Positions 55,661 to 64,000 of a stretch of 64,000 nucleotides of DNA are shown here, piece after piece. Below the pieces are notes generated by a model. It searched no databases. It was not told the DNA's origin and was given only the letters and a program-made list of their open reading frames with translations. Location of the stretch: positions 1,074,308-1,138,307 of the forward strand of contig NZ_GG668576.1 of the NCBI RefSeq assembly GCF_000160755.1, written 5' to 3'. The position numbers and the translations under genes are program-made. How positions within the stretch are numbered: the stretch's first letter is position 1; every line of letters starts with the position of its first letter. Source of the DNA: Proteus mirabilis ATCC 29906. GTDB lineage: Bacteria > Pseudomonadota > Gammaproteobacteria > Enterobacterales > Enterobacteriaceae.

Positions 55661-56848
55661 TTAGTTAAGCACAATATGGCTTTTGCGTCGTAAACTGGCA
55701 AATAACATATATACAGCTGTCGCTAATAACACGACAAAGAAAAAGTTCATAATGCCGTTACTTGCTTGTGACATAAACATACCTGCGCCTAATGGCCCCA
55801 TTGCTGAACCCACGCTGTAACTTAATAACATCACCTGAGTAATTGCCACAATATAGCTCGCATTAACATGATCACAAGCTAATGTGATAGCAATAGGATA
55901 AAGTGCAAAAGATGACATTCCTAATAAAGCTAATGCAATAATTAACACCACATAGTCATTAGACAGATAAGTCATGCCCATCGCAAATACCCCAACTAAG
56001 CACATCATGGCTAATAATAGGGTTTTACTCATCATCACCGACAATTTGCTAATAATAGGCTGAACAACCATACCACCTAAAATAATTGCTGCCATCAACA
56101 CCCCAATTTGGTCGGTGTTAAATTGTCCTTGATTTAAAGCCAATGGCATCATGCCATAAATACTCCCCATCACAACGCCAGAAACCATACAGCCTACTAA
56201 AGAAGCTTTATTCAGCCGGCTAATCTGTTTAAGTGACAAACTTTTATGCTCGTGGCATTGGGGTTGTCCTTGTTTAAAAAACAAAGGAGGTAACACTGCA
56301 ATTAATAGCAATGCCAATACCGCGATAAAAGGAATTGCCCCTTGCGTACCAATGGCACCAATAGCAAGCTGACCTAATGTTGTGCCACCATAAAGTGATG
56401 TCATATAAAAGCCCAAGCGTTTAGCTCGCTCTTTAGGATTATCACCAATTAATAACCATGATTCGACTACAACAAAGATACCCGCAACCGCCATACCACC
56501 GAAAAAGCGAGATACTAGCCATACCGATAAATAAGGTAACAGTGGCAAAATACTCACGGTGAATGCTAACAACAATAAAAACAGCACAAAAGAGAGCCTA
56601 TGCCCTATTTTTGCAATAATAGGTTCGATCATCACTGAACCTATAAGTAATCCAATAAAGTAAATGCTTGCTAACCAGCTAGCATAAAAAGTATCAATAC
56701 CAAAACTATCCATAGATAGTGGAATTAAACTCATTAAATAGCCTGATGCGATAGCAAATACCGTTAAACCCGCGACAGGTACTAATGTACTGTCACCTTT
56801 GCGTACCAAAGTAGTGTTCTGTTTCACTACCCTCGTCTCCACAATCAA
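55661..56848 (-). CDS. MFS transporter, YcaD-like
   Basis: 395 residues with 12 membrane helices. The sequence follows the YcaD family: YFIGLLIGSVMIEPIIAKIG, then RFFGGMAVAGIFVVVESWL, TSLYGGTTLGQLAIGAIG and VGCMVSGVVMGSIYGMMPLA. It is a major facilitator of unknown substrate, probably an exporter. Single gene with its own terminator. About 340 bases upstream hold no gene. Confidence 0.85.
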   Translation of the reverse strand: MIVETRVVKQNTTLVRKGDSTLVPVAGLTVFAIASGYLMSLIPLSMDSFGIDTFYASWLASIYFIGLLIGSVMIEPIIAKIGHRLSFVLFLLLLAFTVSILPLLPYLSVWLVSRFFGGMAVAGIFVVVESWLLIGDNPKERAKRLGFYMTSLYGGTTLGQLAIGAIGTQGAIPFIAVLALLLIAVLPPLFFKQGQPQCHEHKSLSLKQISRLNKASLVGCMVSGVVMGSIYGMMPLALNQGQFNTDQIGVLMAAIILGGMVVQPIISKLSVMMSKTLLLAMMCLVGVFAMGMTYLSNDYVVLIIALALLGMSSFALYPIAITLACDHVNASYIVAITQVMLLSYSVGSAMGPLGAGMFMSQASNGIMNFFFVVLLATAVYMLFASLRRKSHIVLN

Positions 56849-57185
56849 AACGGTTAATCATGCGCTGTTTTCTCGAAGCCAGACATTGGCACTCCTTTCA
56901 TCTAGAAAAGATGAAAGCAATAGTGATGAAAACAGTGGGTGGCGTCCCTAAGTTAGGGGTGCGTGAATATAGCTCGTTACTAAAAATAAATAAAATTATA
57001 AAATCTAATGCTAGCGAGTAATTTTATTTATCCTATCCGTTATTATCGTCCTTTCACGGTAAAAAAGTAGTCCTTGGCGCAAATTATTTTTTAAAATTGA
57101 GAATAATCTATAACCTTTGTGATAACAGCGCACAGAGCAGAATAGCGGCTATTTTATTAAATAAAACAGCCGTTAATAACAACGC

Positions 57186-58046
57186 TTATTCTGTACTTTG
57201 TTCTAAAGCGGTTTTGATTGCATCAGGGATTGAACTGCCATGTCCTTTACCCGTAAAGAGGTAAAATTGGCATGTTTTGCCGGCATCAGTAAGATAATCA
57301 CAGAGTTGTCGAGGAGTAAGCCAGCTACTACGCGTTTGATAGCGCAAGCGTTGCTCTTCGCTCATTTGAGAAAAATCAGGGGTTTCTTCTAATTCACCTA
57401 ATGTAATGGTCACCGCAACATTATTGGGGATCTGTTGCCATTTATCTTGAGTGATCCACTCACCTTTTCCCCACCAAAGAGATGGGCTAGCAGCAATATA
57501 GCGTTGAAAAGCGTCTGGATGATTAAATAATACATATAGCGTAAACACGCCACCAAAGGAGTGTCCAAATAGTGATTGCTCAGTAATAGTGATGTTTTCT
57601 TGCGCCGCCTGTGCTAGTACATAGGGTTTTAATTGGCTTACCATAAACTGATAAAACTGTTCAACATTACCGCCTTTGGCAAAGGCTTCGCCATGTACTC
57701 TTGGGGTATAGTCGTGAGTTCTTTCCGCTATAAAATAGGCCTTTTCACCTACATAGCCTAGGCTTGCAATAACAGGCAATGGCTTTTTCGCTTGCGCTAG
57801 TGCTTCATTCACAATAAGTGGAAATTGTGCATTTCCATCAACACTATACAGCACTGTTGTCTTAGGCGTATTTTTGGGGATCGCAAGAAAAAAGCGATAC
57901 TGCTTTCCTTGATGCTCAACCTCTTTTTCCATAATGTGATAATAGGTTGATACTTGTGGTGTGAGTTGAGGAACTTGTTGATTAGGTCTTGCTTGCACAA
58001 TAGAAGATAACATTATCATTCCACATAACATTAGTATTCTCATCAA
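57186..58046 (-). CDS. Exported alpha/beta hydrolase, siderophore-esterase-like (IroE type)
   Basis: 286 residues with a signal peptide (about 1-19, ending VQA). The nucleophile elbow is GHSFGGVF, and FTGKGHGSSIPD at the C-terminus supplies the catalytic histidine; VLYSVDGNAQFPL and GELEETPDFS fit the fold. IroE-type esterases linearise or hydrolyse catecholate siderophores in the periplasm. It lies 77 bases downstream of the TonB-dependent receptor gene on the same strand, so it probably processes the imported ligand. Signal peptide plus receptor linkage makes this likely, not proven. Confidence 0.8.
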   Translation of the reverse strand: MMRILMLCGMIMLSSIVQARPNQQVPQLTPQVSTYYHIMEKEVEHQGKQYRFFLAIPKNTPKTTVLYSVDGNAQFPLIVNEALAQAKKPLPVIASLGYVGEKAYFIAERTHDYTPRVHGEAFAKGGNVEQFYQFMVSQLKPYVLAQAAQENITITEQSLFGHSFGGVFTLYVLFNHPDAFQRYIAASPSLWWGKGEWITQDKWQQIPNNVAVTITLGELEETPDFSQMSEEQRLRYQTRSSWLTPRQLCDYLTDAGKTCQFYLFTGKGHGSSIPDAIKTALEQSTE

Positions 58047-58123
58047 TCAGATACTCTGTAAGTTATTATCAAATGATGGCAGTAAGCCCCATAATAAATG
58101 AGGCTTACCTTTACTGGGATAGA

Positions 58124-60163
58124 TTAAAAACTATATTTGATATTTGCCCAATAACGACGGCCTTCATCAACGACCCAGTTCCCCCCTTTATCGTTGACCG
58201 CAGGACCCGTTTCATCGGTAATATTCAATACGGCTAAATTTAGCATGGTATTTTTATTAAAGTTATAGGTCATTCCTAAATCAAAGGTTGTATAACCACT
58301 ACGATAACGAGCGCCAGTATAACCATTTCGTTGAGCCGCCCAAATTTGCTTACCAGTATAGGCAGTATTGGCATAGAAACTGGTAGCTTCATCGTATTGC
58401 CAATCAACACGCGCATTGGCGCTATGTTTTGGTGTCATATCCAATGGATAACCTTTTAATGATTCACCAGAGCCTAATTTTTCGTCATCACTTTTACGCT
58501 TAGAGTTGATATAAGTGTAATTAGCACTTACTCGCCAATTATCAGCGACAGGGAATGCAACCGCGGTTTCAATCCCTTTAATATTAGCTTTACCCACATT
58601 ATCATATTGGTACAGTTTTAATCCGGTAATAGGATCGATTTCACCGGTATCGTAGTTGGTAAGCTTATCTTTAAATTCTGTATTAAAGAAGGTCACATTG
58701 GCGGTAAAACCATCACCATTGTCATAACCAACACCAATTTCTTGGCTAACCGAAGTTTCAGGTTTTAAGTCACGATTACCATACATAATCGCTCGCCCTT
58801 TTTCCGTTGATGTACCATATTGAGGGCTAATTTCTCGTAAACTCGGGGCTTTAAAGGCCTTAGCAATCCCTCCTTTTATGGTAAATTCGTCGGTTAAATG
58901 GTAAACCGCGTATGCTCTTGGGTTCCAGTGCTTACCATAGTATTCATGATCATCAAGACGTATTCCCCCAGTTAGGGCTAAATTATCTGTGACACTAAAT
59001 TCATCTTCTAAAAATAACGCTTTTTGATCAGCGGTGATCGTAGATTGTTTGACCTCTTTACCACCGACTGAAGATTCGTCTTTTAAACGTGCATATTGGT
59101 ATTGACCACCAAAAGTCATCACATTATCAGGAAGGAATGCGGTAAATTTAGCATCGAAAACAGTATTAGTGATTTCAGGGCGGCGATCTTCATAATATTT
59201 GTAGCTATTTCCTGTCGCTTTATCTACACCTTCCGTCTTTTGAACACGCTTGGTTTGCTCTTGATAAACACTTAACTCAGAGTGCAAAATATCAAACTGA
59301 TTTTTATAAGTTAATGCCCAATGGTTACGGTCATTATTCGTTTCTAGCATTTTGTTTTTATCAAGACGTCCACCACGATTGGTAAATTCGCTCATCGATT
59401 TACCCGGTGTTGTCGTGCGTTGTAGCGAATTGCGTCCAGCTTCTAATAAAATGGTTTGGTTATCTGTAGGAGTAAAAGCTAATTTGGCCGTAATATTTTT
59501 ATTATCGTTACGCCCTTGCCCATACGTAATTTTATCTTCTGCACGTAAGTAGCTACTACCATAAAGTTGTAAACCTAATTTATCTTCAATTAATGGGCCG
59601 GAAAGATAAAAATCACCATTGATAGAATCTCCCGCGTCACGGTTATGTTGCAATGTTCCCCCCATGGAAACTGCACCATGCCACTCTTTAGTAACAGGCT
59701 TAGTAATAATATTAATCACACCGCCCATCGCATCTGAGCCATAAAGTGATGACATTGGCCCACGTATTACCTCGATCCGTTCAATGGCATCCGCAGGAGG
59801 AATAAATCCACCTTCATATCCACCACTTCCATTAGGGCGTGATTCACGACTATTTTGACGTCTGCCATCAACCAAAATCAGTGTGTATTCTCCGGGTAAG
59901 CCACGAATAGTAATTTCTTGTTTATTTGCATTACCATTCACACTGACGCCTTCAACCCCTTTTACGGCATCAGCAAGATCGTGTATCGGTTTTTTCTCTA
60001 ATTGTTCTTTGTTGATTACCGTAATGCTAGCGGGTGCATCTGTTTGTTGCTGTGCAAACCCTGAGGCTGATACAACTAATCGTTCTACTTTATCTTCTTG
60101 TGCATGTAGTGAATAAGAAGTCATTAAAATACAGGCTGTTAAAGCACTTATTTTAAATTTCAT
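58124..60163 (-). CDS. ireA: TonB-dependent siderophore receptor, IreA-like
   Basis: 679 residues: signal peptide (about 1-21), TonB box-like KVERLVVSAS, and a plug domain with ITIRGLPGEYTLILVDGRRQ and RIEVIRGPMSSLYGSDAMGG. The barrel ends in RYWANIKYSF, a C-terminal aromatic suited to outer membrane insertion. It belongs with catecholate receptors (FepA/IrgA) and looks like the iron-regulated receptor IreA of Proteus. A Fur-box-like sequence lies upstream. Ligand not certain. Confidence 0.85.
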   Translation of the reverse strand: MKFKISALTACILMTSYSLHAQEDKVERLVVSASGFAQQQTDAPASITVINKEQLEKKPIHDLADAVKGVEGVSVNGNANKQEITIRGLPGEYTLILVDGRRQNSRESRPNGSGGYEGGFIPPADAIERIEVIRGPMSSLYGSDAMGGVINIITKPVTKEWHGAVSMGGTLQHNRDAGDSINGDFYLSGPLIEDKLGLQLYGSSYLRAEDKITYGQGRNDNKNITAKLAFTPTDNQTILLEAGRNSLQRTTTPGKSMSEFTNRGGRLDKNKMLETNNDRNHWALTYKNQFDILHSELSVYQEQTKRVQKTEGVDKATGNSYKYYEDRRPEITNTVFDAKFTAFLPDNVMTFGGQYQYARLKDESSVGGKEVKQSTITADQKALFLEDEFSVTDNLALTGGIRLDDHEYYGKHWNPRAYAVYHLTDEFTIKGGIAKAFKAPSLREISPQYGTSTEKGRAIMYGNRDLKPETSVSQEIGVGYDNGDGFTANVTFFNTEFKDKLTNYDTGEIDPITGLKLYQYDNVGKANIKGIETAVAFPVADNWRVSANYTYINSKRKSDDEKLGSGESLKGYPLDMTPKHSANARVDWQYDEATSFYANTAYTGKQIWAAQRNGYTGARYRSGYTTFDLGMTYNFNKNTMLNLAVLNITDETGPAVNDKGGNWVVDEGRRYWANIKYSF

Positions 60164-60194
60164 AACAAATCCCTGAAGTCAAATAATGGTTATA

Positions 60195-60218
60195 GTAATG
60201 AGAATGATTAATATTATC
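60195..60218 (-). promoter_or_regulatory. Fur box upstream of ireA
   Basis: AATGAGAATGATTAATATTA (60197-60216) matches most of the GATAATGATAATCATTATC consensus and lies 32 bases before the ireA start codon. Iron repression of the receptor-esterase pair is the expected result. Confidence 0.7.
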
Positions 60219-60334
60219 TTAATCAATTGACTGTGAGAATAATTTTCTTTTGCAATTTAGTGATATTTTTTAATCTGCATCAAAGCAATTTAGAGCAACA
60301 AAGATAAGAAGATTTGAATAGGCATTGAAGTGAC

Positions 60335-60367
60335 AAAAAAAGCAGAGCTATTGGCTCTGCTTTTTTT
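60335..60367. terminator. Terminator of sglT
   Basis: A perfect 14-bp stem AAAAAAAGCAGAGC/GCTCTGCTTTTTTT (60335-60348 with 60354-60367) with a 5-nt loop. It has A/T runs on both sides. Confidence 0.88.
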
Positions 60368-60400
60368 TGTAATACATTGATAAATAAAATTAATTACTAA

Positions 60401-62035
60401 TTACCAAAATACAGCATAAAGCACACAGAGGATGATCATAATGATATAAGAAGCAATATTGAACCCACTTTGGGTTTTAAATGTTGCATCAGTTAATACA
60501 ATCGCCCCTACGCTATCATCACTTTTCGTTGAGGTTAAGCTGACCAAACCAATAACAACCGCGGTGAAAATAAAGGTATACATCATTTGGTCAAGGAATG
60601 GCATTCCTAGTGGCATTAATTTTAGGAATAAAGCAAAAGGAATAGAGAGTACAACCCCTATAATTGCCCCTTTGGCATTAGTTTTCTTCCAAAATAGTCC
60701 TAACAAGAATACAGCTAAGATACCAGGACTCACTAAACCTGTGTACTCTTGGATATATTGGAATGCCTGATCAATGCCCCCTAACAGTGGCGCAATAAAG
60801 CAAGCAATAATCAATGCAATCACCGCACTAATACGTCCCACATTAACTAAGCGGGTTTCTGAGGATTTTGGCCCAATATATTCTTTATAAATATCCATCG
60901 TGAAAATAGTCGCGATAGAGTTAAGCATGGAAGCTAAAGAAGAAACGATAGCTGCTGCCAGTGCTGCAAACACAACCCCTTTAGCCCCAATAGGTAAGAA
61001 TTGTGTTAACCAAGGATAGGCTTTATCCGCTTGTGCTAAGGTTGGGATATGCTCCTGTGCCATTGTTCCTAATCCTGCCATCAGCGTAGGATCGGTTGTG
61101 ATAACAAAAGCTGCGATCCCCGGCACAACAACTAAAATAGGCACAATCAGTTTTAAGAAAGCGGCAAACACTAAACCTTTTTGCGCTTCATTAATAGATT
61201 TAGCAGCTAAAGCACGCTGAATAATGTATTGGTTAAAGCCCCAGTAATAGAGGTTAGCAACCCATAGCCCACCGATTAGCACAGCAATTCCTGGCAAATT
61301 CATAAATTGTGGGTTTTCTTTTGCTAAGATCATTTTAAAGTGATCTGGCGCGGCGGCTGTCATCTTACTTAAGCCTTCCATTATTCCGCCATCACCACCG
61401 ATATAGCTAACAGCAAGTACGGTGGTGAAAAGTCCACCGAGGATCAGGAAGAAAACTTGTACAACATCCGTCCATGCAACCGCTGAAAGTCCACCGTAAA
61501 GCGAGTAGATAACCGCAAATAGTGCCAGACCAATAATGGCATACATCATCGGCACACCAAGAATGGTTTCTAACGCCAATGATCCTAAATACAATACAGA
61601 TGTTAAGTTAACGAAAATAAAGAGTGCTAACCAGAATACGGCGAGGATCGTCTTTAAATTACGACTTTTAAAACGATTCTCAACAAATTCAGGAATGGTA
61701 TAAATGCCTTTTTCAATAAAAATAGGTAAAAAGTATTTAGCAACAATGATTAACGTCAATGCTGCCATCCATTCATAAGATGCAATAGCAAGACCTATCG
61801 AAAATCCTGAGCCAGACATACCAATGAATTGCTCAGCTGAGATATTAGCAGCAATAAGAGAAGAACCAATCGCCCACCAAGGCAGTGTTTTACCCGCGAG
61901 GAAGTAATCCTTTGTTCCTTTTTTAGCTCCATCTTTTGAACGAGAAACCCATAATCCAAGGCTAATAATAATGATGACATAGAGGGCAAAGATTGCATAA
62001 TCTATTGTGCTTAATCCAACACCTTCTGTATGCAT
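60401..62035 (-). CDS. sglT: Sodium/galactose (glucose) symporter, vSGLT-like
   Basis: 544 residues with about 14 membrane helices of the SSS family. It follows the Vibrio Na+/galactose symporter (vSGLT) closely: AANISAEQFIGMSGSGFSIG, then YEWMAALTLIIVAKYFLPIF, GGLWVANLYYWGFNQYIIQR, PIGAKGVVFAALAAAIVSSL and QEYTGLVSPGILAVFLLGLF. Galactose as substrate fits the galR and galM neighbours. A perfect LacI-type operator lies 41 bases upstream of the start codon. Confidence 0.9.
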   Translation of the reverse strand: MHTEGVGLSTIDYAIFALYVIIIISLGLWVSRSKDGAKKGTKDYFLAGKTLPWWAIGSSLIAANISAEQFIGMSGSGFSIGLAIASYEWMAALTLIIVAKYFLPIFIEKGIYTIPEFVENRFKSRNLKTILAVFWLALFIFVNLTSVLYLGSLALETILGVPMMYAIIGLALFAVIYSLYGGLSAVAWTDVVQVFFLILGGLFTTVLAVSYIGGDGGIMEGLSKMTAAAPDHFKMILAKENPQFMNLPGIAVLIGGLWVANLYYWGFNQYIIQRALAAKSINEAQKGLVFAAFLKLIVPILVVVPGIAAFVITTDPTLMAGLGTMAQEHIPTLAQADKAYPWLTQFLPIGAKGVVFAALAAAIVSSLASMLNSIATIFTMDIYKEYIGPKSSETRLVNVGRISAVIALIIACFIAPLLGGIDQAFQYIQEYTGLVSPGILAVFLLGLFWKKTNAKGAIIGVVLSIPFALFLKLMPLGMPFLDQMMYTFIFTAVVIGLVSLTSTKSDDSVGAIVLTDATFKTQSGFNIASYIIMIILCVLYAVFW

Positions 62036-62076
62036 AATATTTTCCTTTCAGACCCATAGAGAGAAGAGAATATTAA

Positions 62077-62090
62077 TGTAAACGTTTCCA
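62077..62090 (-). promoter_or_regulatory. GalR/LacI-type operator of sglT
   Basis: TGGAAACGTTTACA (minus strand) is a perfect match to TGnAAnCGnTTnCA, the LacI/GalR-family half-site palindrome. It lies in the sglT promoter region, next to the galR gene. Confidence 0.85.
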
Positions 62091-62411
62091 CTTGCTTTTT
62101 CCGTTACTCCGTTCACAATTTTATCGCCTATGTTAAAAATCGGATCGATAAAGCACATAACAAACGATTACCTTAACTAATAAATCAACAAAATTCGCTG
62201 ATTTCACTTTATGCTCTTTTAATTGAGAAAAAAGTCATCGCTAAAAATAAACAAAATAGAGAGAGTTTGATAACGATTACAAGAAATAACCAGGTAATAA
62301 TAAGAATATTTTTAAGCGATAAAACAGATAAAAAAGGCGCTTAAACAAACTGTTATAAACTTCTGAGCCTTTTATCAGAAGTTTGTAACATGTTTAAAGT
62401 ATAATGGATGA

Positions 62412-63422
62412 TTAAGAAAGATGGCTTAAATTATAAACGGAGTTGCGCTGAACCAGAGTGGGTGAGTAAATACGCTGCTTTTGGGTTAGGACTTCCCCTT
62501 GAGAAAGCTTTAACGCTAATGTTGCTGCTTGCTCTGCCATCATATGTATCGGATAACGTACCGTGGTTAGTCGAGGATGAATATAACGAGCGATAAGTAC
62601 ATCATCAAAGCCAATCACTGAAATTTTTTCAGGAACAGGGATCTCATTTTCATCAAGCACCGATAATGCCCCAGCAGCCATAAAGTCGTTATAGGTGACC
62701 ACTGCTGTAAAATCTATCGACTTGGTTAATAGACGCATCATCGCTTGCTCTCCCCCTTCGCCTTCTGGCTCGCCATATTCAACATAGCTTTCAGGCAAAC
62801 TAATATTATAAGCCGCTAAAGCAGCTTTATATCCCGCAAGCCTTTGGCTGGTATCTTCAATATGGTGAGTGGATGAGATATAGGCGATTTGAGTATGGCC
62901 TTGGCGAATAAGGTGTTCGGTAGCAATCCATGCCCCTTTATAGTTATCTAAGGCGACACAACGTTCCGCAATTTCTGGGATAAAACGGTTAATTAATACC
63001 ATGCTATTAACTTCATTGGCATAAGCTAACAACTCTTCATCAGAAAGTGCCTTAGAGTGGATCACTAAACCATCACAACGGCTGTTGATCAAGAGTTCAA
63101 TAGATTGGCGTTCATCTTGCGCATCATGGTAACCATTACACACCAGAATATGTTTTCCCGCTTTTCTGGCGATATTATCGACCGCTTTGACCAAGGTCCC
63201 AAAAAAGGGATCGGATACGTCATGCACCAAAACACCTAATGTTTGGGTACTTTGACTGACCAGCGCTCGCGCAGCAGCATTGGGGCGATAACCTAATTTT
63301 TGCATTGCCGAATTGACAATCTCTATCGATGCTCGGCTCGCTTTTGGTGAGTTATTAATGACCCGAGATACCGTAGCAACAGAAACACCCGCTTCTTTTG
63401 CCACATCCTTGATAGTTGCCAT
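62412..63422 (-). CDS. galR: LacI-family repressor, GalR/GalS-like
   Basis: 336 residues. The N-terminal helix-turn-helix is MATIKDVAKEAGVSVATVSR with the hinge helix ARALVSQ. The periplasmic-binding-type sugar domain has SVIGFDDVLIARYIHPRLTT and CDGLVIHSKAL. The start is ATG 63422 with GAGG five bases upstream; a GTG two codons earlier is possible. Neighbours sglT and galM, plus two operators, support galactose control. It probably represses sglT and itself. Confidence 0.85.
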   Translation of the reverse strand: MATIKDVAKEAGVSVATVSRVINNSPKASRASIEIVNSAMQKLGYRPNAAARALVSQSTQTLGVLVHDVSDPFFGTLVKAVDNIARKAGKHILVCNGYHDAQDERQSIELLINSRCDGLVIHSKALSDEELLAYANEVNSMVLINRFIPEIAERCVALDNYKGAWIATEHLIRQGHTQIAYISSTHHIEDTSQRLAGYKAALAAYNISLPESYVEYGEPEGEGGEQAMMRLLTKSIDFTAVVTYNDFMAAGALSVLDENEIPVPEKISVIGFDDVLIARYIHPRLTTVRYPIHMMAEQAATLALKLSQGEVLTQKQRIYSPTLVQRNSVYNLSHLS

Positions 63423-63567
63423 ATCCACCTCATAAATAACTCTTATTCTGCATTAAAAACCTTGTGTCATTAATCGATGGCTAAGAAAAAGAGTAAGTTA
63501 TAAAACAAGTGGCATGATTATCAGTGAAGATAAGAAATTTAAAAAGTAAAATGATCAAATAAACAGT

Positions 63568-63596
63568 AAAAAAGGAAAGCGTTTACACTTTCCTTT
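63568..63596 (-). terminator. galM terminator that contains a GalR operator
   Basis: On the minus strand AAAGGAAAG/CTTTCCTTT (63596-63588 with 63579-63571) flanks an 8-nt loop, followed by a T-tract. The same bases read GGAAAGCGTTTACA on the plus strand (63574-63587), a 13 of 14 match to the LacI/GalR operator. It lies 150 bases before galR, so it may repress galR as well. Confidence 0.7.
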
Positions 63597-63601
63597 ATCT
63601 A

Positions 63602-64000
63602 TTACTGATAAAATTTATATATTGTTTGGCTATGCCACGGAGTATTTGCAGCTAAAATACCTTGGTTCTCACCCCATTCAGGATGATTCGGCCCATCAGG
63701 AAAATATTGTGTCTCTAAAGCCAGCCCCGAATAATTACCATAACGACGAGTTTTTCCTTTACTCTGTGCCAAAAAATTTCCTGTATAAAACTGTATAGAA
63801 GGCATGGTAGTAAAAACATCCATTTTAAGCTCACCTTCAGGGGCAATAACTGTGGCAATCGATGCTTTATCTGCTATTTTTTGTTTGTCTAAAATAAACG
63901 CATGATCATAGCCATTAGCGACTTTTTGACATTCATCTCGCATAAAATCGATGCCGATACGTTTTAATTGGCGAAAATCGAATCCCGTCCCGGTCACATC
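63602..64000 (-). CDS. galM: Aldose 1-epimerase GalM, C-terminal part
   Basis: About 132 residues reach the window edge without a start. Words of the galactose mutarotase family are seen: VTGTGFDFRQL, then IQFYTGNFLAQ and GLALETQYFPDGPNHPEW. It converts beta-D-galactose to the alpha form for the Leloir pathway. The gene continues beyond 64000, presumably with other gal genes. It shares the strand of galR and ends with the operator-containing terminator. Confidence 0.9.
   Translation of the reverse strand, partial: DVTGTGFDFRQLKRIGIDFMRDECQKVANGYDHAFILDKQKIADKASIATVIAPEGELKMDVFTTMPSIQFYTGNFLAQSKGKTRRYGNYSGLALETQYFPDGPNHPEWGENQGILAANTPWHSQTIYKFYQ

Overview
The window reads as a chromosome segment of Proteus (P. 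mirabilis or a close relative, Morganellaceae). Core proteins align closely with remembered E. coli orthologues, but the DNA is AT-rich. It also carries a probable IreA siderophore receptor and several DUF1120 surface proteins, both familiar from Proteus. Species is an inference.

Layout. (1) 1-7380, conserved core: grcA, ung, grpE, nadK, recN, bamE, rnfH-ratA, smpB and ssrA (tmRNA). Several control sites are legible: a perfect FNR box for grcA, a sigma-32 promoter for grpE and two LexA boxes for recN. (2) About 7380-32300, an accessory island directly downstream of ssrA. It holds a frameshifted membrane protein resembling AbiC-type abortive infection proteins, a scar made of the 3' half of a tRNA-Ile2 gene, and a permuted NlpC/P60 hydrolase. 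These are followed by a broken phage spike gene, a TIR protein, an IS-truncated FRG-domain gene upstream of a 1020-residue SF2 helicase, a dead IS3 element and a deleted IS30 element. The island ends with a 1197-residue Upf1-like SF1 helicase of higher GC, an FtsK-like fragment and a complete type I restriction-modification locus (hsdM, hsdS, hsdR). (3) About 32400-40750, a surface locus: three DUF1120 genes built as repeated cassettes (similar leader, similar promoter region, nearly the same terminator), interspersed with a fimbrial-adhesin-like protein, a 952-residue membrane-anchored Sel1/TPR protein and an orphan MafI-like immunity gene. (4) 41282-64000, metabolism and transport: cupin-mqo, an AEC permease, a histidine phosphatase, mdaB, the lactate operon lldP-lldE-lldF-lldG, small membrane and cysteine-cluster proteins, a DUF1287 protein, a YcaD-like MFS exporter, ireA with a siderophore-esterase-like hydrolase, and the galactose group sglT, galR, galM (galM runs off the end).

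How the parts work together. The island behaves as a defence and mobile-element graveyard: DNA modification and restriction, two large helicases, TIR and FRG effectors, and at least five genes broken by stops, frameshifts or insertion sequences. The FRG-helicase pair is the best candidate for a little-described defence module. The FRG part carries an unusual six-cysteine insertion and the helicase ends in a nuclease-like segment with an altered catalytic motif. The metabolic end couples uptake to oxidation: lactate permease with the three-subunit lactate dehydrogenase, iron-siderophore receptor with a periplasmic esterase, and Na+/galactose symport with a LacI-type repressor whose operators can be read upstream of both sglT and galR.
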